The position numbers and the translations under genes are program-made. Below the pieces are notes generated by a model. It did not search any database. It was given only the letters and a program-made list of their open reading frames with translations, and was not told the origin of the DNA. Shown in pieces: positions 21,404 to 32,783 of a DNA stretch of 64,000 bases (positions within the stretch are counted from its first letter, which is position 1; every line of letters starts with the position of its first letter). Origin of the DNA: Miscanthus floridulus (taxonomy: Eukaryota > Streptophyta > Magnoliopsida > Poales > Poaceae); NCBI RefSeq assembly GCF_019320115.1, contig NC_089583.1:79315928-79379927 (forward strand), given 5' to 3'.

Positions 21404-24400
21404 TGTTACACCCTAAATCATTGACTAAAATATGTCATGAGCATCATGTTTATATGTTAGTGCATGTGATAAAGTGTGTAGATCAATTTCTTATAACCTA
21501 AAATGACTAATAAAAATGTTAAACGAAAGTGGATTCAATAGCTCATGTATATCAAGTAGGGTTTAAAACTAATTTTTATTGAACAAAAATGCTATAGAAC
21601 ATATATGTGGCGCTTAAATAAAGATTGGAATTTGAACTTTTTAGATGACAATGCAACTTTTGCTGTAGAAAAATAACATTGCTAGCTAGTAATTCTAGTA
21701 GCTTAGAAATGGAACTTGAAATTGAATTTAGCCAAGACTTAGAAGATTCTTTAAGTTTATTGACAACTAGACAATGTCAAGTTTGGAGATTTATTTTGTG
21801 AAATTGAGTTAAGAGGTGGTGTCGTGTTTTAGCTCAGATTGGTAGCCTAATAGACCCTCTTTAGCATAGTGAAGGCGGTTTAGTGTGAACCTCAACCGTT
21901 TAGTTGCTATCAACGCTTTAAAATTCGTGCAAGATACGGTCTTAGGCTGGCTCGCCGGGTGGACGTGGTCACCAAGCTCGGGCACTCGACATCACCGTGC
22001 TGGTTGCGCGTGCGTGCACTACCACACATGGCCGACCATGGCTGCCTCTGGCTTGGCTTTGGCCTGGCCGCCACTAGTCCCGCCGCGTGGAGCCGCTGCT
22101 GCTACCGCCTGCCTCGCCCCACGCCACGATAGAGCTACTGCTGCTGCTACCGTCTGCACTGCTGCCCTACCTCGCATTGTCGCTATCGATGCTACTACAA
22201 TACTGTGATGCACTGCTGCTTGCCTTGTCCCTGTGCGCACATGGGCTGTCCTGGCTGCCTCACGTTGTCGCCTCGCCTTAATGGCGCTGCATCCACACAT
22301 GCCGCGCCCCCACCTACCCTTGCACGCACACATGGTCTGGCTACGTTGTCGCATAGAGGGTGCACAGACGCTGCCTCTGGTCCGGTCGACCGCTTGCGGC
22401 TAAGGTGAGGACGTGCCGAGCTAGACCTGCTCCTCTCTCTCTGCCACCATGACCGGCTGACCCCGCTCGCTTAATTCGGCATGGTTGAGTCACCATCGTC
22501 TGATTCATCACGTCCCTAGCTTCTCCATTAAGCCACCTAACCCTCCCGACCCCACCCAGCCTTGAAGCGAGCTCAGCTAAGCTCCAATTTGTAGTTTTCC
22601 CCACTGCCATGCCATTAAGGCCACGTCCGGCCATGGATGAGGGCGTCCCTCCTACCATCCCTCCCGAGCCAATTCACTTGTGCCACTAGCTTCGCCTTGC
22701 CTCCCTCTCCACCTTGCGCATGTCAGTGGAACCACTACCGCCTCCCCGTCATTGTTGACCTGACCATGTCGCCGTAGTGTGCCGTCATACGGCTTGGTCG
22801 CATGTGGCTAGCCCTCCTCTATCATCCTCCACCCCAACCGTCACCTCGACCTGGTCTATGGTAGCCTCCTAATGCTCATGCGCTAACCAATTAGGCCTAT
22901 AGCTACCCAGCACACCGAAACAGTGGCACCGTCATCGCGGATGGCCGCACACCGCTGCAGCCTTCCCCATCCAGTCGTGTCACCCCGCACCTCCACTTAG
23001 CATAGCCGCTTAGGCCAGAGATGGTGACCGGCTCGTTAGGTGGTCTGTCGTAGGCCCCTGGTGGCCGGCGCAGCCGCGCTGTGTCACCAGCCGCCACACC
23101 GCCGTGCACAGGGTCATCGAGGGTGTGAGAGGGGGAATTCCAGGAAAACTAGTGGGTTAAGTGAGAAGGCTTGAGAGAGGGGGAAATAGTGTTAGCACTT
23201 AGTTATAATTCGAGAGAAGTTCGAGGTCTCTTTTGCTAAATCACCAGCGTGCGCGGGCTTTCCCTGGCATGGGCCATCTCTGCGTGGGCCTTGCCTATAG
23301 GCCGCTGCGCGCGCGTGCTGTGTTGCGTGGGTTGCACGTGTGGGCCGCACGGGAGAATTCGTTTTTCTTTTTCATAAGGAATTAGAAATAGTTTTCTAAT
23401 TTAATTTCTGAGCTGATCTTTGGCAATTAATATAAAATTATGTAGGTGTCCAAAAATTATGAAATAAATTTTGTTAGGTTTCTAAAATTGTGATGTATCT
23501 ATTAGTGTATTTAGTTCATATATATACATGTTGATACTAGGAGCTATTAAATCATTTAAGAGTGCTCAATATTATTAGGTTAAATATTGTAAGAATTTTT
23601 GTGGTAAATTGGTGATAGCTTTAGTCCTGAAATTTTTATGGTAGCTTTATTGTATTATTATGTACTCTCTATAATTTTTGTAGCCTTAGAATAGACTAAG
23701 CATTAGGGTAGTTAAATGCTCTTTGTTTCAATATACATTAAATCACTAGTACCAATAAAGATATATCCTTAATTTGCTAAGCTAAGTGTTTGTTAGTTGA
23801 ATCTAACACCTTGCTTGATGAAGATGATAGTTAGCTTAGTACCTTAGTCATTAGAGCTAGCTTAGTAGCTTAGTATACGTATTCTTAGTTTAAGAGTTGC
23901 TGTTGCCTAAATGCTAAGTGTAGCATCATCATCGTATGCATGTTGAGGACAAGTTGGCAGAGATCGTGACCATCGGCGATCACGAGTTCGAGGAGATCAT
24001 CGAGGAGTATGAGGAGGAGATTATTGTGTAGGAGGAGGTCCCGGAGCCACCACTGACTAACTCAGCTGACACCACGCCTGCCCAAGGCAAGCCCCGGTGC
24101 ATAATCCTTATTTTTTATAATAACTAAATATATATATGTGATGTGCATTTATGTTACCAGAATTTTATGAAAACCACATGCATATATATATCTGTCCTAT
24201 GAGTCTTACTAGTGCAGGTTCGAGTAGATGCTATGCTTAGGTTTTCGGTAGCGTGTGTAACCTGCCGTTACTCATAATAAGTGATTATTATATTTACTCT
24301 CATGATAAAATGATGAAAGGAAAAATGGAGACAGGGTAGGGATATGGTATGGGTATTGGTGGGTGTAATAGGTTGTGTCTCATGGCCAATGAGGCTTAGC

Positions 24401-25434
24401 TTGGTTACACTATTTTCCCTATTCATGTCGATTAAGGACCGTCCGTTGCTGTGGATAGTAGTCAGGTCACAGACTTATTATCCTGAGCACATACTTGCTT
24501 ATGAGAGTGGAAAGGCTCGTTACGCTCTATCATGGGTTCTGGCTCTTTCTGGACTGACTGATTGGAGGTGGAGAAAGGTGGAGGTCTAAGCACCATATTA
24601 AGGCTAGGTCTCAAGTATGGGGGCTTGGAGTCCAAGTTTGGACGGGGACCTGGCCCCCATGACAGGAGTGAAATGGGTTGGTCTTGTTTGTGCCTAGGGT
24701 ACAAATGGGGCATGTGTTTCAGGGTACCCAGCTGGGATACATTGGTTCTTGAATCACCATTTTCATAAGACGGTATGACTTGGCTATGGTCTAGCACCGG
24801 AGTAAGAATTAGAAGATGAAAGATGGTAAAATGGTTCTAATTGCTCAACCCTTGCTTGAAAGTAGAACAGGTGCTTACTTAGAATGGTTAGCTAATGAAG
24901 TAATCATGACTGCTAATAAAACTCAATCTTAAGGACGTACTTCTAGTAATGCTTTTCGTAAACAAAAAGAAAACAACAAACCCATATTGCCTATCATATG
25001 CCTTGGAGTCGGGAAAGTATTCCCACTAGTCGGGTAAGTCTTACGAGTACATTGTGTACTCAGGGTTTATTTTACCCCTATTGCAGGTGCAACTTGAGGA
25101 GTAGCTCTTGTGTGGAGGATGCTTCTGGTGGGCACAGATGGATCCTTGTATCATTTCCGCTAGATGTTTATTTTTATTCCGCTGTTTCATTATCGCACTC
25201 TAAACTCTGGTATTGTAATAAATAATTTTCTAGAACTTTTATTGTATGAAATGGACTAAGTATTGTAAACTCATACTCATTATCAGATTCTGGATGTAAA
25301 ATGTGGATTATTTCGAGTTCTCCCTTGGGGTGTGCTTGATGGAATTGCCCGATGTAGCTCACTTTCAAGGTGCTTAGTGTCTAGTGGAAGACGAGCGTCT
25401 CCGAAAGCATGTTATTTCAGGTGGTTCTGCCACA
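21404..25434 (+). mobile_element. Del/Tekay-type LTR (4031 bp), 5' LTR of a truncated element
   Basis: Begins TGTTACACCC and ends GGTTCTGCCACA, then GG and an initiator-Met primer site. It shares its ends and the GTAAGT…TTGCAG cassette (25034-25086) with the LTR at 11908-18997, which is in the opposite direction. It has a GC-rich block at 21950-23340; ORFs there look like composition artefacts. No gene is supported. Confidence 0.78.
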
Positions 25435-25436
25435 GG

Positions 25437-25448
25437 TGGTATCGGAGC
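25437..25448 (+). other. Primer-binding site, initiator tRNA-Met type
   Basis: TGGTATCGGAGC is one base from the common plant LTR-element primer site TGGTATCAGAGC and lies 2 bp after the LTR end. Confidence 0.85.
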
Positions 25449-25702
25449 TAATAATGAGTCTACGAGTTTAAAAACTCTTTTCAAAACCTAAAATTTGACC
25501 AACAAAAGCTTTGCGAAAAGTAGGATGCGATAAATTACGTAAATAAGTATAAGCCCTAGTAATATGGTCTATCTAGGATAGTGGCACTGGTTTTATCTAA
25601 TCAATCTTCTACAGGTACAATAACTTACGCTGCGTAAGAATCGTTTAGCATGTGGGAAGTGAGTGTGCACTAAAATTTGACCAACAAAAGCTTTGCGAAA
25701 AG
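25449..25702 (+). repeat. Remnant of Tekay-type leader with a 33-bp direct repeat
   Basis: Only a short leader follows the primer site. A 33-bp stretch containing AAAATTTGACCAACAAAAGC occurs at about 25488-25520 and again at 25670-25702, about 180 bp apart. No gene is present. Confidence 0.7.
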
Positions 25703-26100
25703 AGGTATGTTGCAAGTGTTTTATATCGATGTTGCAAAAGTATATTGGGATGTTGCACATGTTGCAATGACTATACACATATGTTTCAAGTGTACGTTCC
25801 AAATATTTTATCTATTTTAGACGTATGTTGCAAGTGTTTCATCAGGATGTTGCAAAAATAGATCTGAATGCCACATATATATGTAAGTGTTTCAAGTGTT
25901 CTAATACGTATATTGTAATTGTTCTTATCTGGAAGTTACAATGTTTGTAATGCCTACACATGTGTTTTCAAGTTTTTTCTGGTGTTTTATAAATGTTTCA
26001 GACGCATGCTGCAAATGTTTTAGCTGTTTTGGACGTATGTTGCAAGTGTTTCATCTGAATGTTGCAAAAGTGGATTAGATGTTGCACATGTTGAATGAGA
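25703..26100 (+). repeat. TTGCAAGTGTTTCA-type irregular repeat array, left block
   Basis: Many short variants of ATGTTGCAAGTGTTTCA and GATGTTGCAAAAGT, unevenly spaced. A similar block in the same direction lies at 27505-27905. The two may belong to one unclassified transposon whose interior is 26100-27505. No gene is recognised. Confidence 0.6.
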
Positions 26101-26589
26101 CCCACTTGCCACAGCAGCTGGGCGCCACCGAGCAGGCAGACGGTCCTCACATGCGGTCGGTTGGCGCGGGAGGCATCGAGGCGGTGTGGCCCCACGTGGG
26201 CACGCAAAACGAGAAGGCATAGGAAACAGGGTGTAGGAAAACAGGCTAGCACGCACGGGCATCCATTCAGATGTCTGTGCGCTAGCATCTCCGTAATGAT
26301 AATGATACGGTCAGGATGTCTGTTCGTCCGTCTAGACGCCATCTTCCCAAATAAAAAATATCTCCTACTACGTCTCACGTGCTCCCACAGGCTTCGCTCC
26401 ATGCCTCTGCTTTCTCCTCCCTGTGGCCTTCACCCGCCTCCATGACACCAGGCTTCGTCGCTGGAGTCGCGCCTTTGCCCCACCCTCATCGCTATTGTTG
26501 GCGCCAGCATCCTCCTCATCACCTCCTCCTATGGCTGGAGACGACAAGGGCAGCATTGCGGCCGAGCCATACTTCGTGGCAGCCTCGAG
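26101..26589. other. Unrecognised GC-rich interior between repeat blocks
   Basis: Bases 26400-26589 and 27346-27500 read as one broken stretch once the hAT insert is set aside. Short ORFs on both strands show no family that can be named. It could be a captured gene piece, but this is not shown. Confidence 0.3.
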
Positions 26590-27337
26590 TAGGAATGAAA
26601 ACGGATCAGATCAGAGCGGATAATGTCTTCCCCATATTCTAATCTATTTTTAGGGTCGGATTCGGAGCGAAACGGATATTATATGGATTCGGATGCAAAT
26701 GCGGATTATTTAGGATGTCGGAAATGGTACGAATTCGGACCGGTATTAGAGCAGAAGCGAACTTTTAAAAATCGGATAATATGTGCTTAAGTGTTGTTTT
26801 TTATGATGAGAAATAATTCATTAACCAAAGTCATAAAGCGGCAATACAACAGAAAATAATCACCATCAATTCACCATTTCGATTTAAGAGTAAAAAAAAG
26901 CATATAAAAGAAATAAATATATTCTTAATTAACCAAAACTTCGCTGTTTGCTGATTAGCCACTAATTAGGCAAATAGGCAATCACTAGGAGTACCATTTC
27001 ATGTCGTGTGAAAAGATACTTAAATTAATATATTTAGTTGACTAGCTGGCTTGTAGACTACAATATAATGCTTGTATCATGGGCTGTGCTAACTTGTATT
27101 CTTGCCGCTTTGGATCCTTAAAATATTCTGATTATCTATTATAAGTGTCTCATAATCCACGTTCAATTACCGAATAATCCATATATCCGTCCAATTTTTC
27201 TAATCCCATTTCCTATACCGCATCTGCATATAATAGGATTTGGGTTATGCACGTCCACACAGATATTAAAAACACTTCTCCATATCCTTAAAATTTGGAT
27301 TCGGAGCAGAGGATTATCCATACCACTTTCACCCCTA
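26590..27337. mobile_element. Non-autonomous hAT element (748 bp) with 8-bp TSD
   Basis: Ends TAGGAATGAAAACGGAT and (reverse complement) TAGGGGTGAAAGTGGTAT form an imperfect terminal inverted repeat. GCCTCGAG at 26582-26589 is repeated at 27338-27345, the 8-bp target duplication typical of hAT. The interior is AT-rich without a transposase ORF. Confidence 0.9.
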
Positions 27338-27504
27338 GCCTCGAGGCTCCTTGTACCCTAGAAGCGGAAGAAGCTCACGGGGGGCCAAGTCCGTGGTGCT
27401 CTTCGTTCTGTCGCGTCCTAGCCTCAATCTGCCCATCGAGGCGGTTATCGAGTACCTCAGCACGCCTAACATGATGGTCGCTGCCCACTAGAGTGTCGCA
27501 CCTG

Positions 27505-27905
27505 ACATGTTGCAAGCGTATGTTTCAAGTGTTTCAAATGTTTCAGAAGTATGTTCCAAGTGTTTCACGTGGGTGTTGCAAAATTAGATCGAGGTGTTGT
27601 AAGTGTTTCAGAGGCATGTTGCAAGTGTTTGTTTAAAATGTTGCATATGTTTTTAGACGTATGTTTACAAGCGTTTTTTATTTGGATGTTGCATATGTTT
27701 CACACATGTTGCAAGAGTATGTTCCAATGGTTTTAGCTGTTTCAGTCTTATATTGTAGTAAGTGTTTTCATGTTGCAAGTGTTTTATCTATATGTTGCAT
27801 ATTTTTACACACATATTTCAAGTGTATGTTCCAAATATTTTGTCTTCTTCAGACGTATGTTGCATTCAACCGTTTCATGTTTCTGAAGTATGTTCATAGA
27901 GTCAT
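27505..27905 (+). repeat. TTGCAAGTGTTTCA-type irregular repeat array, right block
   Basis: Same motif family and direction as 25703-26100. The 140 bp after it, up to 28044, hold nothing recognisable. Confidence 0.6.
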
Positions 27906-28044
27906 CGGGGCATGGCCTAGGCTCCTAGGGATCGGGCGCAGATCAGGATGCATGGCGCGCCTAGGTGCTGTGGACGGCGGCATGCTTGTCCTTATCCCAG
28001 CTCTCGGGTCCCGCCCACACAGAGAGAGGAGTGTGGTCGTTGGG

Positions 28045-28975
28045 AAAGAGTCCATTAGAAACTCTATTTATGTAATAATACTACTTAAGTACTTTTTATA
28101 TGTGTGGGATATGGACATATATTAATTTATGTTGTCGCTTGTGATACAATTGTGCTAGAATATATATTTTTATATGTATTACATGATGTGTGGTGTCTGT
28201 TCTGATCTGTGCTGTTACAGCAAGTGCGGTAGTGCCACACTCTGGTGCGGCAGTGCCACACCCAGCTACAATAGCAAACCATGTTGTGCATAAACTATCA
28301 TTTACATCATGTTTTACATACCTGACACAGTATGCAGCACCCTATAGGAGCATGGATGTAGGGGGAGCCCCATCACTTTCAGTAAAATATGAATCTTGGC
28401 TTCTTATGCCAATTTGAAAATTCAATTCTCTATTCACATACTTAGGGGGAGGCTCTACACCCATGGCTCGAAAATCTCAGTATTTATTTCATATCTTTTG
28501 TAAGCTCTAATTGGGTTGTCATCAATCACTAAAAAGGGGGAGATTAAAAGTGCAATCAAGCTCTAATTGTGGGTTTTGGTGATAATGACCATGCAATTAG
28601 AGGACTAATGAGATTTATCGAGATGACAAGCAGGGAATTTATGTTCGAGGATGCTACATGGAATGGAGGAGCCCCCAATTATAAATATAGATGGCTTCAA
28701 ACTTAAAAGAGGTTTAAATTCTTTTATATTTTAAATTTGAGTATAGGAGAAGCTGTACTATAAATAGGGACACAATGCTTAAGCTAATATGTGCTACCAA
28801 GTGCTCAAACATACACATGCATCATTAGATTCACAGCCAAGACAGTCTACACTTCACTCTTACCCTTGCTGTCTTGCATGGTGCGGCACTGCCGTACTGA
28901 CGCGACTTAAGTGACCGTAGGGGCCTAGAGGTATTTATACCCTTCCCCTTCCTTCCCAACTATACTTTGCCTCTT
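28045..28975 (+). mobile_element. SIRE-type copia fragment: 3' UTR, polypurine tract and partial LTR
   Basis: Direct copy of 32303-33228. It contains the 3' UTR (28045-28530), polypurine AAAAAGGGGGAGAT (28531-28544) and about 430 bp of LTR starting at 28545 with a TG-to-TA change. At 28976 it switches abruptly into pol coding sequence, so part of the LTR and everything up to the end of RT is deleted. Confidence 0.8.
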
Positions 28976-29924
28976 CGATGACATAATATTTGATAGTACT
29001 AATCATTCTTTTTGTGAGGAATTTAGTAGGATCATGACCAAGAGATTTGAGATGTCCATGATGGGTGAATTGAAGTTCTTCCTTGGATTTCAAATCAAGC
29101 AAGTGAAGGATGGAACTTTCATTAGCCAAATAAAGTACACCCATGATATGCTCAAGAAGTTTGACATGGTGAATGCCAAGCCTATCAAAACTCCTATGCC
29201 AACCAATGGACATCTAAATCTCAATGATGAAGGGAAAGCCATTGATACTAAGGTATATCACTCCATGATCGTCTCTCTACTTTATTTGTACGCATCTAGG
29301 CCCGATATTATGCTTAGTGTGTGCATGTGTGCTAGATTTCAAGCTAACCTGAAAGAGTATCACTTAGTGGCCGTTAAGAGAATCTTGAGATATTTAGTAC
29401 ACACTCCTAACCTTGGCTTGTGGTATCCTAAGGGCTCTAGGTTTGATCTACTTGGATATTCAGATTCCGATTACACCGGTTGCAAAGTAGATCGAAAAAG
29501 CACTTCAGGGACATGTCAATTCCTTAGATGGTCCCTAGTGTCTTGGAGTTCTAAAAAGCAAAATTGTGTAGCCCTTTTCACCGCCGAGGTCGAATATGGT
29601 GCAGCCGGTGCATGTTGTGCTGAATTACTTTAGATGAGGCAAACCCTTCAAGATTTTGGATGTCACTTCACAAAAATCCCACTCTTGTGTGATAATGAAA
29701 GTGCCATAAAGTTAGCCAATAATCCCATAAGTCACTCAAGAACTAAGCACATAGACATCCGATATCATTTCTTGAGAGACCACGAAGCCAAAGGAGATAT
29801 CGAAATTCGCCATGTGAGCACCGAAAAGCAGCTAGCCGATATCTTCACTAAGCCTCTTGATGAGTCAAGATTTTGTGCTTTGCGTAGTGAGCTAAATATA
29901 CTTGATTCTCGTAACATGGTTTGA
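28976..29924 (+). pseudogene. copia pol 3' end: RT C-terminus and RNase H
   Basis: Begins inside the RT YVDD-type motif (DDIIF), continues with FSRIMTKRFEMSMMGELKFFLGFQIKQ and the Ty1/copia RNase H (GYSDSDYTGCKVDRKSTSG, VSWSSKKQNCVAL, TAEVEYGAAG, CDNESAIKLANNP, RTKHIDIRYHFLRDH, STEKQLADIFTKPL). A TAG at 29631-29633 splits the frame. The upstream gag, protease, integrase and most of RT are absent. RNase H as the last pol domain confirms copia order; the SIRE/Maximus placement is from the following extra ORF and LTR type. Confidence 0.88.
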
Positions 29925-30466
29925 ACTATAGCACACCTTGATTGATAAACTAGCATGGATAGGAGAAATGAATTGCGAAGTATAAATATTGTGCTTAAAA
30001 TATTTTATCATAAGAAACAAGTGCATTATGATCATTATTTGTATTGATTATTTGTTGTTGATCATAGTGTGCTTGAGATATGTGTCCATATCCTATATAT
30101 ATAGAGGTATTTAGTTAGTAGCTCAATTTGTTGTACTAGGAAGTACGGCTATGCCGCGCCTGCCCTACGACAGTGCCACACTTTGAATTTTAACTAAAAT
30201 TCGGCCCACGACAGCAATTACCGTGGGGGCCCATCTTACCTCTTATTTCCCTGGCCCCTAGGGTAACTCTCTCCCTTATCCCGACTGCAGCCGTCGCCTC
30301 TCCTCTCGCACACGCATGTCGCCGCCATCACGCCTCTGTCCAGCCACACTGCCACCTCTAGCATTGCCATAGCCTATTGCTATTCTTCTACGTCATCATC
30401 AGCAGCAGCCCTAGCTCATGGGCGAAGCTGATTCATCTCTTTTCTCCTTAATCCTCGAAAACCAAG
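29925..30466 (+). other. Spacer between copia pol and the extra ORF
   Basis: No gene is supported. It contains CGGCTATGCCGCG and CGACAGTGCCACAC, members of the dyad motif family also found in the LTR of this element. Confidence 0.5.
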
Positions 30467-32149
30467 ATGGCCTCCGGAGGTGATGATGACCGGAGGGGGA
30501 AGAGGAAGATGATAGAGCCTCGAGAGAAGCAAATGCCTCATCGTGGTCATGGTAGGACCATAGGGGGCAACAACAGTGCAGCAGACAGAGATGTTGCTAG
30601 AGAGAGGGGGAGGAGAAATCAGATGATCTAGGATGAGGAGAACTTGGAGAGGGCTGGACACACTATTCCTCCAGGTGCTTGCCCAGATATTTCACCTCAT
30701 CTTAAGGAGTTTCACAGGAGCTACATCAGAGAGTATTCTGAGGATTTAGTCATGAGGCGTCTTGTTGACACACATGCTCATCCCGTGCTCAACTATGCGG
30801 GAAAGCTGAAGATGGTGGAGGAAGCACGTGAGAACAATCCCTATGAGCAGCCAAAGGATTTAGAGATAGACTACAAGTTTTGGAATGAGTTTCATTCCAA
30901 CTTCTATGTATCTGTGAACTTCAACTCCAAGAAATCCAAAGTTGTTAAGATGCAGTATGTTGATTAGGAGGAGATGAAGGCAAAGAATGAGCCAGAATTC
31001 AATAAGGTGATCAAGGCTTGCGAGTTGTTTGGCCTCACTGATATTATGGGCTTTAGATATAATTGGAATGAGGAAGTGCTAGCCTAGTTCCATGCCACTT
31101 TCTTCTATAGCATCTACACTGATGAGATTCACTGGATGACTGAGGGATGCCATTATAGAGTTGATTTTGTGACTTTCAGCAAGATCCTTGGTTTTGGAGA
31201 GGAAGAGCGGGGCTTCACTTATATTCATGATGAGGCTAGAGCTGAGATCCGTGATATTGCCTATATGTGGATTGACAGGAGAAGTGTAGATGGAAAAGTC
31301 AGTGGCCTAAAGAGCTATTATTACATTCTGAGTAATTTGATCAGGACACTATCAATCCCAAGGATGGAGTAGTCTCTGATCTTAATGGCTATGTGAGGAA
31401 TGTGCTTGCTAGATTTGCTCCTAGAGGTGACAGGTTTAATGTCCCTCGCTTCATGTGGCATGAGCTAAGGAACGCCATGGAGGATGGGAGAAAGGGGATA
31501 CCCTATGCTCCTATCTCATGTTTATGATTGAGAGCATCTCTGGCTAAAGATTTGAGAAAGATGGTCTTCACACTGTCTACAAAATTGAGAAGACCCGAGG
31601 GGCAACTGCTAGCAGGGCAGTGAGATGCTCTCCATCAGTTAAGGACGTGCCTGAGTCATCCTGCTCTAGGCCTCGCAAGGAAAAGAAGATAGAGAAATTT
31701 GGGAAGTGGATCAAGGCCATCTTCACCATATGCACTTATGCAGCGAGGACTGCATATCAGGACCGGTTGTAGAATCATGAAGCCAATCGGGAGGCTAGAG
31801 AGCGTGCAGGGCTGCCATCTCTTTCTCCAGTTCAGTCACCGTCGAGGTTAGTTGGCCTCCCTAGTCTTTCTGAGATAGATTCAGAGAATGAGGAGGATGA
31901 AGAGCAGGAGCAGCCAGAGCTTGATCCACACACCAGTTTGAGATCCACCTTGCAGTCCATGAGGAGGAGCACCAGGCGTGAGCGTCACATTTCGACCACT
32001 CATCGCCAAGGGAGGGCGGTGGTGTCTTCTTCTTCCTCCAATAACAACGATTATGATGATGATGGTGAAGAGGAGGACGTCGCAGGTCTAGTGCAGCTGC
32101 TAGTGGCGATGATGTCGATTGGGACACCATCCAAGAGGATGAGGAGTGA
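30467..32149 (+). pseudogene. Extra (envelope-position) ORF of the SIRE-type copia element: putative plant transposon protein
   Basis: Read from ATG 30467 to TGA 32147-32149, with stops at 30629, 30965, near 31085 and 31370, and a frameshift near 31345. The N-terminus is basic (DDDRRGKRKM). The middle (VLNYAGKLKMVEEA, FYVSVNF, KVIKACELFGLTDIMGFR, HYRVDFVTFSKILGF, YIHDEARAEIRDIAYMW) resembles the putative plant transposon protein family (PF20167 type). The C-terminus is acidic and Ser-rich. It sits between pol and 3' LTR, the place where SIRE-like elements carry an envelope-like ORF. No membrane segment is evident, so an envelope role is not supported. Confidence 0.75.
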
Positions 32150-32783
32150 GTGTTGGTCTTTCTTCTTTTCTTCTCTTTTTGGTGCTTTATGCCAAAGGAG
32201 GAGAAAATTAGAGGGGTCAACAACTTTTTTGACGCCATGGAGATTGCTATAGCTAGAGTTATATTTGTATCCGTTTAGAGTAGTCTTCGTTAAGTGAGAG
32301 TTTGAGAGTTCATTAGAAACTCTATTTTATGTAATAATGCTACTTAAGTACTTTTTATATGTGTGGGATATGGACATATATTAATCTATGTTGTCGCTTG
32401 TGATATAATTGTGCTAGAATGTATATCTTTATATGTATCACATATTGTGTAGTGTCTGTTCTGATCTATGCTGTTACAGCAAGTGCGGCAGTGCCGCATC
32501 CAGCTGCAACAGCAAACCATGTTGTGCATAAACTGTCATTTGCATCACGTTTTACATACCTGACACAGTATGCCGCACCCCACAGGAGCATGGATGTAGG
32601 GGGAGCCTCATTACTTTCACTAAAATATGAATCTTGGCTTCTTATGCTAATTTGAGAATTCAATTCTCTATTCACATACTTAGAGGGAGGCTCTATACCC
32701 ATGGCTTAAAAATCTCAGTATTTATTTCATATCTTTTTGTAAGCTCTAATTGGGTTGTCATCAATCATCAAAAAGGGGAAGAT
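32150..32783 (+). other. 3' UTR and polypurine tract of the copia element
   Basis: No ORF of note. It ends with AAAAAGGGGAAGAT (32770-32783), the polypurine tract. 32303 onward is duplicated at 28045. Confidence 0.7.

Noticed and set aside
21411..21420. CCCTAAA telomere-like motif
   Set aside because: A single unit at the start of an LTR (TGTTACACCCTAAAT), not an array.
25034..25086. A real intron inside the giant LTR (GTAAGT…TTGCAG)
   Set aside because: 53-55 nt is below the usual plant minimum of about 60-70 nt. Kept as a conserved cassette, not annotated as an intron.
25703..26100. CRISPR-like spaced repeats
   Set aside because: Repeat copies are irregular in length and spacing, and the sequence is a eukaryotic plant genome.
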